Positions 1-10,753 are shown, counted from the stretch's first letter. The stretch: 64,000 nt of DNA from Verrucomicrobiaceae bacterium (GCA_016713035.1 JADJPW010000012.1:1-64000), one strand, 5' to 3'. Notes: generated from the sequence alone by a model not told the origin. Made by a program: numbers and translations.

Positions 1-40
1 GGGCAACAGGCTCTCCAGCCAGTAACGAGTGCCATCCAGG

Positions 41-571
41 TCAGGCGGCGCGTTCATTGACGATCTGCTCGCGCTGGGTGAGTGCGGCTTCATTGGCGCT
101 GACGTTTTGCTCCCGCGCATCCAGCTCTCTCTGCACGATGCCCGCCTGCTCGATGACGGCTTCATATTGGGCGCGGCAGGCCAGGATCTGGCTCTGCTCC
201 TCTTGAGTCGGGGTGGATTTGCACCTGCGGCAGTAGCCCTCTGCTGTGAGTCTATAATGCTGCTGCCGCTGGCTTTGGCGATGTCATTACTCCATTTCTC
301 CAAATCAGCCGCCTGCTCGTCATTGGCAGCAGTGAGCCGCCCGAGTTCGGCTTTTTGCCTGCTCGATCTGCTGCCAGAGCTGGGTGAGGTCTTCCTCCGC
401 TTTTTGCCACGTCCGGAGAAGGTGCCGATGGCGGCATGGGAATGGATGCCACGGGCGGCGCTGGCGGCGTCTGCACCGCCAGCAGCGCCACGACCTCTTG
501 CTTGATTTGGCCTGGAACTTTGGTGAGCTGGTAGAGCAACTCTCGAAGGCGGTCTGAAGGGTGTTTTCCAT
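41..571 (-). CDS. Coiled-coil protein downstream of srfB-like gene (frameshifted)
   Basis: Last gene of the terC/VWA/srf operon. Its ATG at 571 lies 19 bp after the srfB-like stop. The N-terminus (MENTLQTAF, then ELLYQLTKVPGQIKQEVVAL after one frame change) leads into a Pro/Ala-rich stretch and then heptad-like Glu/Gln-rich segments (LTQLWQQIEQAK, later NVSANEAALTQREQIVNERA), so most of it is probably a coiled coil. A stop lies at 41-43 in the last readable frame. At least three frame changes are needed to read it through, as in its neighbours. Reconstructed length is about 175 aa. I do not recognise a family; the position suggests an accessory subunit of the SrfB/SrfC system. Another gene may start at the left window edge. 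Confidence 0.5.
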
Positions 572-590
572 GGGAAAATGATCGGCGTGT

Positions 591-3387
591 TCAGGCGGCG
601 GCATGTTCGGGCCAGGCGACATCGAAGCGCCCGGAGTCCACCCAGAAGTCTTCGTCTTCCGGGGCGTGCAGAGTTGGAGTTCCAGCCAGCCATCGAGGCT
701 CTTGCCGTCGCGCGTGGTGGGATGGGTCATGCGCAGGCTGGTCGGGTCTTCTTCACGCTCCAGGGTAACGATCACTGTGGCGGCGATAGCGTAGCTCCCG
801 CTTGCGCGGCTTTGCGGTCCTTCCAGCGCAGTTTGTAGATTTGCTCCGGTTTGGCGGCGGAGGGGGAAGGATTTTTCTACCAATGCGAGTGCCGACTTGC
901 ATGGGCACGGTCACTTTGTCTTTGCCGGGGACGGTGCCATCTGCGGGCTGCTTGCTGAGGTAGGGGTCAGATACAGCGGATCAAACTTCCACGGCATGGC
1001 TTTTCCGGGCATCGCGCCCCAGTAAAACGGGAAGGGTTGGCCGTTGCCGACGCGCTTGATGCTCCAGTCACTCACGAGGCCGTGCTGGATGGCCTGATAC
1101 AGCGCGGCTCCCACGGCAGTGACGGTTTTGGCGTCGTTGATGGTGGTGTTGGAACTCATCGGGTATCAATCACCCGCTGGATAGTTTTCGCCTGAAGCAC
1201 GCGCTGGGGCAGCACGGGGGGAGTCCTCCAGGAGAGCCTTTACTTGCGGCAGTTCGGAGGGCTTGCCGCTGGAGCGTGATGAGGTCCACGCCAAGGCGGT
1301 GACGTATTTCGCCAAGGACTGCACGAGCGGGCGGAAGACGAGGTCGATGCAGTTCCTCAGGCGCTCCGCATCGTGGAAGATGGGGTCTTGCTCGGGCATG
1401 ACCTCGACTTCCAAAACGGCGCGGCACATGTCGTTGAACTCCTGGAGTGCGCCAGAGTCCACGAGGCGGCTTTCCCGCACCCATGATGCGGTCAGGGACC
1501 AGGCTCGTGCCATCAGCGGAGGTATCCCGCCCTTCGGATAAATCTTTCAGCCACTGACGCACGATGGGCATGAAGACCAGCTTCACGATGCGTGACCAGC
1601 GGGCTTGATGAGCCGTCTTTTGAGGGCACTTCTGAAGATGTCCTCAAACTTACTCATCTGCTCATCGTCACCTAAAAACGCGTGCCGAGAGCTGGGAGTA
1701 GCACGGCTTCCACGATCTCCTTCGCCAAAGTATCCCCGCGATGGTGCTGGAGTCGCGGGACAGTAGCTGGCCTCCACTCGACTCCCTTACCCATGAGTAG
1801 ATCACGATACTCGATGATGGAGATGTCCGTGGTGCCGCCGCCGATATCCACGGTCATGACCCGGACTCGGGCCTCGGTGCTTTACCGCGCCCGAATAGCT
1901 CCGATCCAGTTCTCGCCCTATTGTCCAAGCCGCACGATCTCGCCAGATGATGGGGAGCTGCGAGGCCACGGCCTCATCGAGATCCATGATCAGCTCCGGT
2001 CGGCTGCCGCCCTCGTGACGAGTCGCCGATCTCGTAGATGAGCGAGGGGTGAAAATATCGACCGCCTTTTTGCCACTTGGCGCGGTAGTCATTGATCTCC
2101 CGCGTGGACCAGCCGGAGGGGAAGGTCACCAGCACACGGCGCAGGCGGCGCGGGACGAATTCACCATTGGCCGCCCGCCATTGCTTTCGGAAGTGATCTG
2201 CCGCACGGACTGCTCCAGGATGGCGAGCGCTGCCCATGTCATGGCATCCGCTCGCGGATAGCTGGGGCGGTCAGGGGCGGGTGTGGGGCGCTTGGAGTAA
2301 TCTGCGTCTTCGTTAGGCGGGCTGTTGATGTCCCAGTCGTGTCCATCGAGCGGCAGGAAGCGCAGCATGGAGCCGGCGAGCTTTGGCAGCTCCGTAGGGC
2401 GGCGTGATTGCGGGTTCCAGCGATTATGAACCATCGTCCACCACTCGCGGTGCTCGACGTCGAGCGAGTCTTTTATCCCAGGCGTAGCGCTTCGGTGAAC
2501 TGAGCGTGTAGTTGCCACCTTCGTTGAGGTTTAGGTTCGCCAAAATTTCACGCGCACTGTCCCCCATGACGACGGAGACATCTCCACAACATCTGCGGCA
2601 CACGTTGGGTGCCAGCGTGTGCGTCTCCACGCGTGTCTTGCTCAGCATCCCATCTTTGACCTGCTTTTCCGTTTTGTGAATCTCCGTGGTAGGCGTGAAG
2701 CCGACACGCGGCGGCTCATAGTCGGCAAACATCGGCTCATGCAGGATGAACCATGAGTCCACGATGGAGCAGGTGTCGTCCTGCTTGCCGCCCACAAAAT
2801 CGATGTAGTCCGCGCCGCGCTTGATGAAGCGGATGCTGTGGCAAAGCGTGCTCAGCTTGCCCGCCTGGGCGAAGTTATGCTCCAGCGCCAGCACGACAGT
2901 AAGGTGTTTGCCGAAATCGACGATCAAGTCCACCTCACGCGGCTCTCCAGACGGTTTCTTCCATACGACATTCAGCACGGCCACGGTGACTTTTTCGCTG
3001 CCTAGCCCAGGCTCTGATGGGGATGCTCTCCACATCATCTGGCAGGCGTGTCGGGTCCGTGGCCGCATAGGGGCGGGTTCTCCGCGCCGTGCTGCCCAGC
3101 CTCTGGGCGTGGTAGTCGCGTTTGGGTTCGTAGATCGAGCCACGCTGAATGTCTCCAGATTACTTTCCAGAGAGACCCACATGCCATGCTGGCCCTCATT
3201 CATGCCAAAGCGACCCCGCAGCCAAGTGTGGGAGATATTTGTCCACGGCACACGCTCCTGCTCGCAAATGGTGCGCAGGGTGGAATGCGCCCGCAGCAGC
3301 TCCAGGCTGAACGGCAGGAAGGGAGTAATGGTGCCCGCTCTCGGCGAATACCTTGATCTCGGTGATGGGTGCTTCTTGATCTGGCAT
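591..3387 (-). CDS. SrfB-family actin/Hsp70-like (ASKHA) protein, many frameshifts
   Basis: Starts with ATG at 3387 (MPDQEAPITEIKVF) and ends at the TGA at 591-593 (DFWVDSGRFDVAWPEHAAA). Reading across roughly ten frame changes gives about 930 aa, close to the usual length of the SrfB family. Diagnostic pieces appear in order: DFGKHLTVVLALEHNF, RRVLVTFPSGW, VDIGGGTTDISIIEY (an ASKHA phosphate-binding type motif, about 1820-1857), LSGKPSELPQVKALL and AKTVTAVGAALY. Between breaks the protein has few internal stops, and the breaks are 1-nt shifts (for example a C-tract at 661-664). SrfB was named as a virulence factor, but its biochemical role is not settled. The gene sits directly after an srfC-like gene. 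Family call is firm; whether the gene is intact in the organism is uncertain. Confidence 0.8.
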
Positions 3388-3456
3388 GGCGTGCGGAGGG
3401 TGAGTAGTTTGGCTCTCCAGAGCCGAGTGCATTGGTAGTGGATGATTTTTCAGGCT

Positions 3457-5979
3457 TTAAGACAGGGGCGATGAGCGCATCCAGGCCGCATCCCCAGCCT
3501 GCGGCACGCGATTTCCAGCCTGGAAGCTCTTGATGGTCTCCAGACGGGCGAGCAGCGGCTTGATGATGCTGACGTAATGCGGTGATGCCTCCGGGTCATA
3601 CTTCTGCTCGTCCTCCGCCTGGGCGAACTGGCGCAGCAGTTCCAGGCGCTGGGTGATTTCATTATCCACTCCATGAGGTGCGGCATCCGCCGGATTGCTC
3701 CAGCAGGCTCGCGGCTCATTTTCACGGCAAAGCGGCGGCAGTCCTGCGCCTCGCGTCTGCCGCTCAGCGTGCCCATGTTATCGCGGAAGAAGCGCACCAC
3801 CTCCTCCACATTTGCCGCCTCCACGAGAGCGGCGAGGACGCGCTGCGCATGAGTGGCATCCTGAGCCGAATCCCGCCACATGCGTTGCCGCCGCCCGGCT
3901 GGCACGCCAGGTGCGGAATTGCTTATCGACGAAGCTCCGCAGATTCGCACGCCGCGAAATGGCATTGGGCGGCACCTCCAGCTCCTCGGGGTCGATGTTC
4001 AGGAAGCGGCGCAGCAGGCGGCTCAGGTTCGCCGCGCGGTCATAGTCGTGATCTTCCTGGGCTTCTCGCTGAGTCGTTCGCCGATGCCGCGCATCCAGGC
4101 ATCTAGCGCACGATTACGCTCATCCTGCGCAGCGTCTTTGGAAGGCAGATGGGGAGATTAACTCGATGAGGCGCTGTTTTTCGCCTCCCTGCAGCCTTTG
4201 GGCCAGCAGAGCTGGGCGGGCGGCTGGACGCAGCCTGCGTGGTGAGGGCATTGAAAAGGTAGTCCGTGCCGCCATTCGCCACCATTTGCTCGAAGGATTC
4301 GCGGTTGTCGCCAAAGCGTTCGATGAAGGCACGGTCTGCAAAAATTTCGGCCACCTTCTCCTGTACTTTCGCAGCAGGGAATGAAGGATGGATGCTGCCT
4401 TCCATCAGCCACGGATATGTGGTCGTGAACATATTGACCACACGGATCGGCGAGGTCGGCCAGCTTAGCGAACAGGCTGAAGTAGGAGTCCAAACCATTG
4501 CGAATGCCGCTGCATCATTCACCAGCTTCGCGCAAAAGGTGATGACGAGGTTCAGCGGCATCACCCGGCCCTGTGGCGGCCATTTTTGACCATAGGCGCG
4601 CATCCAGCTTTGGATGCCGGAAACGAGCTGCTTTGGCTGGCCGGGATGCTTACCCGCACGGGCGAGGATTGAGAAGCCATCGATGTCCAGCTCTACCGCT
4701 CGGCTGACGGCGATGGAGGCCGTTTTGCCACGTTTTAGCACCTCGGTGAGTCCCCGTACGAGATCAGCGGCCAACACGTCGTTGGTGATCTTTTCGCGCC
4801 TCGTGCTCATTACTCACGCCGGGGAAGTCCATCAAGTCCGCCTTTTCAAGGAAGGCAGCGACGACGGGTGCGCTGGGTCATCATCTCTCCGCAGCGGCAG
4901 CCGCAGTTCCCACACGAGTCCCTGAAACAAGCCAAAATCCTCACCACCCTGCACTAGCGGACGATCCAAGCTCGCGCCCAACGAGACAGAGCCATCTGCC
5001 GCCACGCGGAAGCCCACGCTGTCCACGAAAGCTTTGATCACCACGCGCTCAGACTTCGCGTAGTGCTTGTAGGCGTCAATGTCGAGCAGCAGCGCGGCCA
5101 GCCGCCAGGAGCAGCGTAGCGTGCAGCCGCTCGCGCCCCAGAGACTGATGAGCTGGGTGCGCTTCGTCTGGAGGCGATCACACAGGGAGTAATGAGACTG
5201 GGCCATGAGTCCCAAAGCAGTTCGTGGGTGAATTCCCGCAGCGCCTTCTTGTTCGCCAAGTGCGGGTGATTCAACAGTATGGGCCGCAGCGTCCGCCACG
5301 GCTCTGGAGGTTCGCATAGCGGCGGATGCCGGCCATGATGAGCAGGTCCAGCACGTTCGCCAACTGGTGCAGGGACTCGAAGCCCTCACGGTCAGGTGGT
5401 CCCGCAGCTTTTACGTTTTCCATCAAGGCGCGGAAGTTATCCATGCCCCAGGAGACTTCTTCCCCCTGCTTGTTGCGCGGCTGACATTCACTCTCATAGC
5501 CAGCGGCCAGTGCGTGGAGAATCTGCGTGTCGGTGGCAAGCGTGATGTCCACTGGAAAGGCCGGGTCTGGCACTGCGTCTGTCATCACGAAACGCGAGAT
5601 GCAGCCGCTGCCGTCCGCGCCGCCGTTGTAGGGATTGACGACGATGTTGGAGCCATCGCTCTTGAGTTCACCGCCGAAGCGCACTGGCTCGGCTTGGCTC
5701 CAAGTCAGGGCAGATTGCAGGCCCAACTCATCACCATCTACATCCAGGTAGCCGGAGAGCAGAGTGGATTTGCCTGTCTGTGATGGCCCCCACAAGGCCA
5801 TGCAGGGCCGGGGATTTAGCCCTGATCGCTCAATGGCCGCCGCGCGATCATGCACGGCATAAAGCGAGTCCAGGCAGGAGCCGCGGCTCACCTCATACTG
5901 GTCTTCACGCTTGTGACCGTGATCCCAATACCATTTCAAACAGTCATCGGCGAGGGTGCGGAGTTCTAGGGGCAGTCAT
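3457..5979 (-). CDS. SrfC-like P-loop NTPase, frameshifted
   Basis: Reads from ATG 5979 (MTA, then LELRTLADDCLKWYWD after removing one base from the G4 run at 5969-5972). The P-loop WGPSQTGKSTLLSGYLD lies about 60 residues in, as in SrfC-type putative virulence factors (about 700-850 aa). Further blocks, each in its own frame, are NHPHLANKKALREFTHELLW, LLLDIDAYKHYAKSERVV, ADLVRGLTEVLKRGKTASI and ITQRLELLRQFAQAEDEQKY. The stop used is the one at 3457; another frame would end a little later, so the 3' end is uncertain. It lies 17 bp after the coiled-coil gene and about 70 bp before srfB. Likely a partner of SrfB that uses nucleotide energy; the substrate is unknown. Confidence 0.75.
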
Positions 5980-5995
5980 GGTGGTTAAAGGGTGT

Positions 5996-6742
5996 TTAAG
6001 TAGAGCCATCCGGGCGTTTGGCGAAGGCGGCACCCAGCAGCCCGGACTTCTTGGGAGCAGGCGGAGGGAATTCGCTGGCGGATTCCGCCGCCGGAGGCGG
6101 TGCTGCCTTAAAGACAGCGGCGCTGGGCAGCTTGGCTGTAGCGGGTTGAGTCTGCTGAGCCTGCGCGGCAGGCTTCAGCGCCGTCCCGCCCCATGGTGAT
6201 GGCTTCGTGGCAGTCTGCGTCTGGACCGGTGCCTCTTGCGGCTGCTCGGCCACCGGAAAAGGCGGCGGCTTGGCGGGTAGGGGTGGCGGCGTCTTCTTGG
6301 TCGGTGCCTCGGCGAGCAGGGCAGCAAGCTTTGCTTGCTTGGCCGCTTCCTCATTGGCCTTTTCAGCAGCGGCCTTTTTCTTGGCTTCTTCCTCTGCCTC
6401 TTCAGCTTCGCCATTCGCACAGCTCGGCGGCTTGCTGTTTCGCGGCTTGCGCCGCTTCGCCTGCTTTTTCGCCAGCTTCTCGGCTTCAGCTTTCATGCGC
6501 GCTTCCTCGGCGGCACGCTCTTGGTCCCGACGCTTTGCCTCAGCCGCTGCCAGCGCATCTGCTTTGGCTTTTGCTTCGGCCTGGCGGGCTTCATCCTCCG
6601 CCCTCAGCCTAGCCTGCTCCTCGGCGAGCACGCGCTCCTTTTCCGCCGTGATCTTCTGGCACTCAGCTTCCTTTTGCCGCTCGACTTCCAGCGCCTCGCC
6701 CAGGATGTCGTCGTCCAGTTTGAATGTGAATGCAGCAGCCAT
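5996..6742 (-). CDS. Ala/Lys/Glu-rich coiled-coil protein (TolA-like composition)
   Basis: 248 aa from ATG 6742. Residues 1-20 form a short unique N-terminus (MAAAFTFKLDDDILGEALEV). This is followed by about 140 residues of charged, Ala-rich helix (repeats such as EEARMKAEAEKLAKKQ), then a Pro/Ala/Gln-rich tail with poly-Pro (TPPPLPAKPPPFPVAEQ). There is no signal peptide or clear membrane segment. The middle stretch KRRKPRNSKPPSCANG is out of character: the overlapping frame reads AGEAAQAAKQQAAELCEW, which fits better, so two compensating indels are likely. It sits 16 bp after the second VWA gene and 17 bp before the srfC-like gene, so it is part of the same operon. Probably a scaffold or linker protein; no family recognised. 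Confidence 0.7.
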   Translation of the reverse strand: MAAAFTFKLDDDILGEALEVERQKEAECQKITAEKERVLAEEQARLRAEDEARQAEAKAKADALAAAEAKRRDQERAAEEARMKAEAEKLAKKQAKRRKPRNSKPPSCANGEAEEAEEEAKKKAAAEKANEEAAKQAKLAALLAEAPTKKTPPPLPAKPPPFPVAEQPQEAPVQTQTATKPSPWGGTALKPAAQAQQTQPATAKLPSAAVFKAAPPPAAESASEFPPPAPKKSGLLGAAFAKRPDGST

Positions 6743-6758
6743 GGTTCACGCGGTCTGC

Positions 6759-7805
6759 TTAGCTGATGGATTGCTCAATGCGCTGTCCCGCCACCTCAAG
6801 GGTGAAGGTTTTCGATCCCACGGGCAGGGAGAAAACCAGCATTGTCGGCACACCGTCGTTCCAAGTTTTGGCAACATTACCTGCATCATCAAAAACACGG
6901 CCCGTGAGTGCTACCATCGCGTTTTCATCCACCACCTCGGCGAAGATGTCCCGTAAATCACGCATTGCAGGCGATCTTGTGGTCCCATATGTCCACCTCC
7001 AGCCCCTAACGCGTCCGGGAGGTCATCGAGCTGCTCCATCTGCGCCTCATCCACATGCTCACCCACGCCGATGAGCACGCATTTGATCGGTTTGGCAGTC
7101 CCCGCAGCAACTCGGCGCGACAGATCAGCGGTGTAGTTTTTCACCGCCTCCAAGTCATCCAACCGCCCGTCCGTGACGAAGACATAGAAGCCCCACTCCG
7201 CGTCGGCGAAGCGCTCCACGAAGTAGCGCAGTGCAGGCAGTAAGTGCGTGTGCTCACCCCAGTTCTGCGGGCCTGCATAGCTGGCGCTGCGTGCTTGATC
7301 TGCAGTCAGATCACCCATTTCCTCGATCTGGTCGCCCTTGTCGCCACATGCCCAATAAATCACTGAGGTGCCGCCATCCGCGTCGATCTTTTCCGCCAAG
7401 TAGGGAATGACCTCTCGTGCGATGGGCTCCACCATGTTTGGCTCCTTTCACGAGAAGCCCCTGTTTCAGCAGCTCATCCCAGCCGTTTTGATGATACTGC
7501 ACCACGCTCATGCCATCGTAATCACGCATGTAAGCCTTCCCGGAAGCCAGCATTCGCTCCCTCCACGGACTTGTCATAATGCTCCGCATACGCAGCCCCT
7601 GGCCGAGTGCCTTGCGCATCGAGGCTGATCCATCGAGCGCCACACCGGTCTGAGAACCTTCTTTGTTTGGCTCCAGCAGGATCGTCGCCGACACATCCAG
7701 CCGGTCCGCGTGAGCTGTCACATTCACTTCACCGAACAGCTCATGCAGTTGGTTGTTCGGGATCTGCCTGTTGGCAGCGGGGAGGGGAGGTGGGGACGCG
7801 CTCAT
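6759..7805 (-). CDS. VWA-domain protein 2 (MIDAS intact), frameshifted
   Basis: Starts at ATG 7805 (MSASPPPLPAANRQIPNNQL) and is read in three frames to the stop at 6759 (VAGQRIEQSIS), about 345 aa. The VWA core is clear: beta-1 with the metal-site motif GVALDGSASM (DxSxS), then SVIYWACGDKGDQIEEMGDL, VFVTDGRLDDLEAVKNY and KCVLIGVGEHVDEAQMEQL. There is no signal peptide, so it is cytoplasmic. It is a paralogue of the gene just upstream, 15 bp away. VWA proteins of this kind accompany TerC in tellurium/stress (Ter) systems and can act as metal-dependent scaffolds. The two internal frame changes fall near 7400 and 6950. Confidence 0.8.
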
Positions 7806-7820
7806 GGTTCATGTGGAAAG

Positions 7821-8728
7821 TTAAACCAGTGGCTGGGTGTAGGTGCCCACCCCAGGAATGTTCAGGACAAAAGCGGTCGAGCCGGAGCGCATATGAACTC
7901 GATCAAGGCTGGCAGCCCGTCCGTGTAGGATGCTCTGCAGCACTTTAACTGGTCTCCTGTCGAGTCTGACAGGGCGGCCGAGGGGCAATGATGCTATTCT
8001 CTCCCACGCACTCGTCAAAGACGCTATCAAGCGTATCCATCTCTGCCGCGTTGCGGGCGTCCCAGATGTCCACCTGTTCGCCATCGGGTGTTTTCAGACC
8101 GCCGTAGTCCATGTCATCCAGCTCGCCCATTTGGTCCACATCCACCTCGGCACCGAGACCGATGAGGACAAACTTCGTGAAGCCCCGTGTGCCTGCCGCC
8201 ATCTGGCGTCCGATCTCCAGGCTCAGCTCCTTCACTTCCTCCAAGTCATCTAGCCTTCCGTCCGTGACGATCACAAAGATACCCCAGGGAGCGTTGGGGA
8301 ACTTCTCCATGAAATAGCTCACCGCAGGTGCCAGCCGCGTCCCTGTACGAATTTCTTTGGCCCGGTGAATGGGAATGTTGGTGCCTTGGTTGAGTCCATG
8401 TCTCCCCACGATTTCAATCGCAGCGCCGCCCACTCCGCAGGCCCAATAAATAACCGAGGTATTTCCATCACTGTCGAAGTCCGCTAGCATCTGCGCCATG
8501 CTGCCTGCCACGACCTGCATCACATTATGCTCTGGCTTGCGGAACATCGGCGGCAGGTGCGCTCCGAGTTTGCGACATCGAATTCGAGCCATCTATCGCT
8601 AGCCCTGTCTGCGCATTCTCCACCTGCGGTTTCATGCGGATACGGGCGATCACACTTACACCTTCTGGGTGCGCATGAACTTCAATCTTCCCGAAGGGTC
8701 CGATGACAATGGAGCGGTCTAGTTGCAT
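7821..8728 (-). CDS. VWA-domain protein 1 (MIDAS intact), frameshifted
   Basis: ATG at 8728 (MQLDRSIVIGPFGKIEVHAH), stop at 7821 (NIPGVGTYTQPLV); about 300 aa after two frame changes (near 8590 and 7960). The metal-ion-dependent adhesion site reads GLAIDGSNSMS (DxSxS), followed by TSVIYWACGVGGAAIEI, FVIVTDGRLDDLEEVKEL and KFVLIGLGAEVDVDQMGELD. These are the same landmarks as in the downstream paralogue, indicating tandem duplication. Intracellular. It lies 27 bp after terC and 15 bp before the second VWA gene, so it is almost certainly co-transcribed with both. Confidence 0.8.
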
Positions 8729-8755
8729 GGCATTCTGGGGTGAAATTCAGATGCG

Positions 8756-9646
8756 TTACGCTTCACCGGTAGAAGCAGCAGGCTTGCTCTTGAACAGACC
8801 GATGATGAGCTTAAAGGGCAGCAGGATGATCTTCAGCACGAGCCCGACGAGGATGGCGACAAGTTTCATCGGGCCATAGGCCAGCTTGAAAAGCGGACTC
8901 AGCGCCTTCTGCATGGCTCCAGACTTGGAATAGAGGATCGAAACCGCCAAAATGATGATAATACCGATGAACTTTTGGCCCGCGCTTACATGGACTGGGC
9001 CGGGGAGAAGTTGAAAACCACTGTGCGGATCACTCAGTAGCTCATAGCACAGGATAAAGCCGACATAGCCGATCAGCAGGAAAGCGGTGTCCGCCAGAAT
9101 GGGGAATTTTTCGATCAACTTGATGCAGGCACCGGCCACGAACCTGAGTGCCAGGATGCCAATAAAGACACCGAGACAGACCACCCAGAGCTTTGGACTC
9201 ATCGCCACAGCGGCAACGACGTTATCAACGCTCAAACTGAGATCCATTACCTCAATGGCGACGATAGTGGCGATGAAACCACGTTGATTGGGCGCGTCGG
9301 GCTTGCCGTCATTGTCTTCGTCGCCGCCACCCGTAAAATGCTCGCTCATCAGGTAAACCAAGTAAGCAGCGCCGCAGATTTTAGCCAGGGATTCTCGATG
9401 ATCCAGGGCTGCGAAAGCCAGACATAGGCCTCTGAACAAATAGGCACCGACGATGCCCCACTTGAGTGCCTGATACTTTTGCTTGCCCGGTAGATGGCTC
9501 GCCATCGCCGCGATGGCGAGTGCATTGTCAACGCTCAGCAAACCCTCAATAACGATTAGTGAGATGATAATTGGAATCGCTTCGATCAACTCGGGAGATG
9601 TGGGGAACGCGAAGGCAGCGAGCAGATCGTAGGAGGAGATGTTCAT
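8756..9646 (-). CDS. TerC-family integral membrane protein
   Basis: 296 aa, intact. TerC proteins are polytopic membrane proteins linked to tellurite resistance and metal (Mn) export. Both hallmark acidic membrane motifs are present: LLSVDNALAIAAMASHLPG near residue 38 and LSLSVDNVVAAVAMSPKL in the middle. There are about 7-9 hydrophobic segments and a Lys-rich C-terminus. The start at 9646 (MNISSYDLLAAFAF) gives normal family length. It is the first gene of the operon that continues with two VWA genes and the srfC/srfB-like pair, 27 bp upstream of the first VWA gene. A LysR-type gene ends 74 bp upstream on the same strand and could be its regulator, although this is only inferred from position. 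Confidence 0.9.
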   Translation of the reverse strand: MNISSYDLLAAFAFPTSPELIEAIPIIISLIVIEGLLSVDNALAIAAMASHLPGKQKYQALKWGIVGAYLFRGLCLAFAALDHRESLAKICGAAYLVYLMSEHFTGGGDEDNDGKPDAPNQRGFIATIVAIEVMDLSLSVDNVVAAVAMSPKLWVVCLGVFIGILALRFVAGACIKLIEKFPILADTAFLLIGYVGFILCYELLSDPHSGFQLLPGPVHVSAGQKFIGIIIILAVSILYSKSGAMQKALSPLFKLAYGPMKLVAILVGLVLKIILLPFKLIIGLFKSKPAASTGEA

Positions 9647-9719
9647 ATGGATTTAAGAATTACGCTTTGATAATGGAGTTTGTGCGTCATGTGCAACAAA
9701 AGTTCTCAGCAGCATCGGC

Positions 9720-10625
9720 CTACGGCTTCATGACCAGTTTCGACTCCCCTGCGATCACCGACACGGCCGGGTGCCGCATGGCTCGCTCCAGCATGATCAG
9801 GTAGCAGGAACATCTGCAAAGCACAGGCCGACCGACTGGCTTCAGCCCGTAGCGGCCCACTGCCTCCTCTAAAACTGATGTGGCGATCGGTGCCAGCCCC
9901 AAACCATCCGCTGCCGCTACTTTCATCAGTGCGGCATCATCAAACTCCGCCACGATGTGCGGACGGATGCGGTGGGAGTCGAACCACCGATCCAGCTCAT
10001 GTCGCCAGGCCGTGCGGCTGGCAGGAAGGAGCACTGGGGCGTCTTTGAGTGAAGCGGGGAAGTTTTTCGTGAGCTTCTTGGCCAGCGCTGGCACAGCGCA
10101 GAAAACCACGGGCGATTCACCGAGCAGGTGGTTGAAGGCCTTCACTGGCATCGAAGAAGGCGCGGCTTCATCTGACAAAACGACATCCAACCTGCCTGCC
10201 GCCAGCGAGCCGAGAAGCTCCTGTGCATGACCTTCCGCACAGGAGAGCTGCAAATTCGGAAACGCCTTCACCGCAGGCCGAATGAGCCGCCAAGCGACGA
10301 GTTTCGGCAACGAATCCGTGATGCCGATGTTCAGGCGCAGATTCCGGGCGCTACCTTGGCCATGCAGCGAGCGCACCATCTCCGTGCCGAGGGAGAAAAT
10401 CTCCGCCGCGCATTCCATCACGAGCCGTCCCTGTGCCGTGAGCTTCAATCCGCGTCCCGTGCGGTCAAAGAGCTGCTCTCCCAGGCTGGTTTCCAATGCC
10501 GTGATCTGGGCACTGATCGTTGGCTGCGACAGGTGCAGGCGGGATGCGGCGGCGCGGAGGCTGCCAGCCCGGGCGACTTCCCAAAACAGGCGCAAGTGGT
10601 GGTAATTGAGGTGAGGTTCGTTCAT
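9720..10625 (-). CDS. LysR-family transcriptional regulator (NhaR-like)
   Basis: 301 aa from ATG 10625 (MNEPHLNYHHLRLFWEVARA). The open frame extends further upstream, but the winged-helix DNA-binding domain begins here, as is normal for the family. The HTH covers residues about 8-66 (SLRAAASRLHLSQPTISAQI, then GEQLFDRTGRGLKLT), and the substrate-binding domain follows from about residue 95. The LNYHHLRLFWEVAR opening is typical of NhaR-type regulators, which activate ion or stress genes. It lies directly upstream of terC on the same strand and divergent from a small lipoprotein gene, so either side could be its target. The ligand is unknown. Confidence 0.88.
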   Translation of the reverse strand: MNEPHLNYHHLRLFWEVARAGSLRAAASRLHLSQPTISAQITALETSLGEQLFDRTGRGLKLTAQGRLVMECAAEIFSLGTEMVRSLHGQGSARNLRLNIGITDSLPKLVAWRLIRPAVKAFPNLQLSCAEGHAQELLGSLAAGRLDVVLSDEAAPSSMPVKAFNHLLGESPVVFCAVPALAKKLTKNFPASLKDAPVLLPASRTAWRHELDRWFDSHRIRPHIVAEFDDAALMKVAAADGLGLAPIATSVLEEAVGRYGLKPVGRPVLCRCSCYLIMLERAMRHPAVSVIAGESKLVMKP

Positions 10626-10753
10626 GGCTGATACTTCGATAATACCGAAACGCTGTTTTGAAACATCGAAATAGCCAAAGTGGGGGCTGGCGGCATTTTT
10701 TCTTCGTAGCCGCCATCCGGCGACTGCGATTGAGAGAACCAACCCAACCAACC

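Noticed and set aside
6207..6956. Ser/Ala-rich 249-codon plus-strand frame opposite the coiled-coil gene
   Set aside because: Complement of an Ala/Lys/Glu-rich coding sequence; low complexity and no supporting start context.
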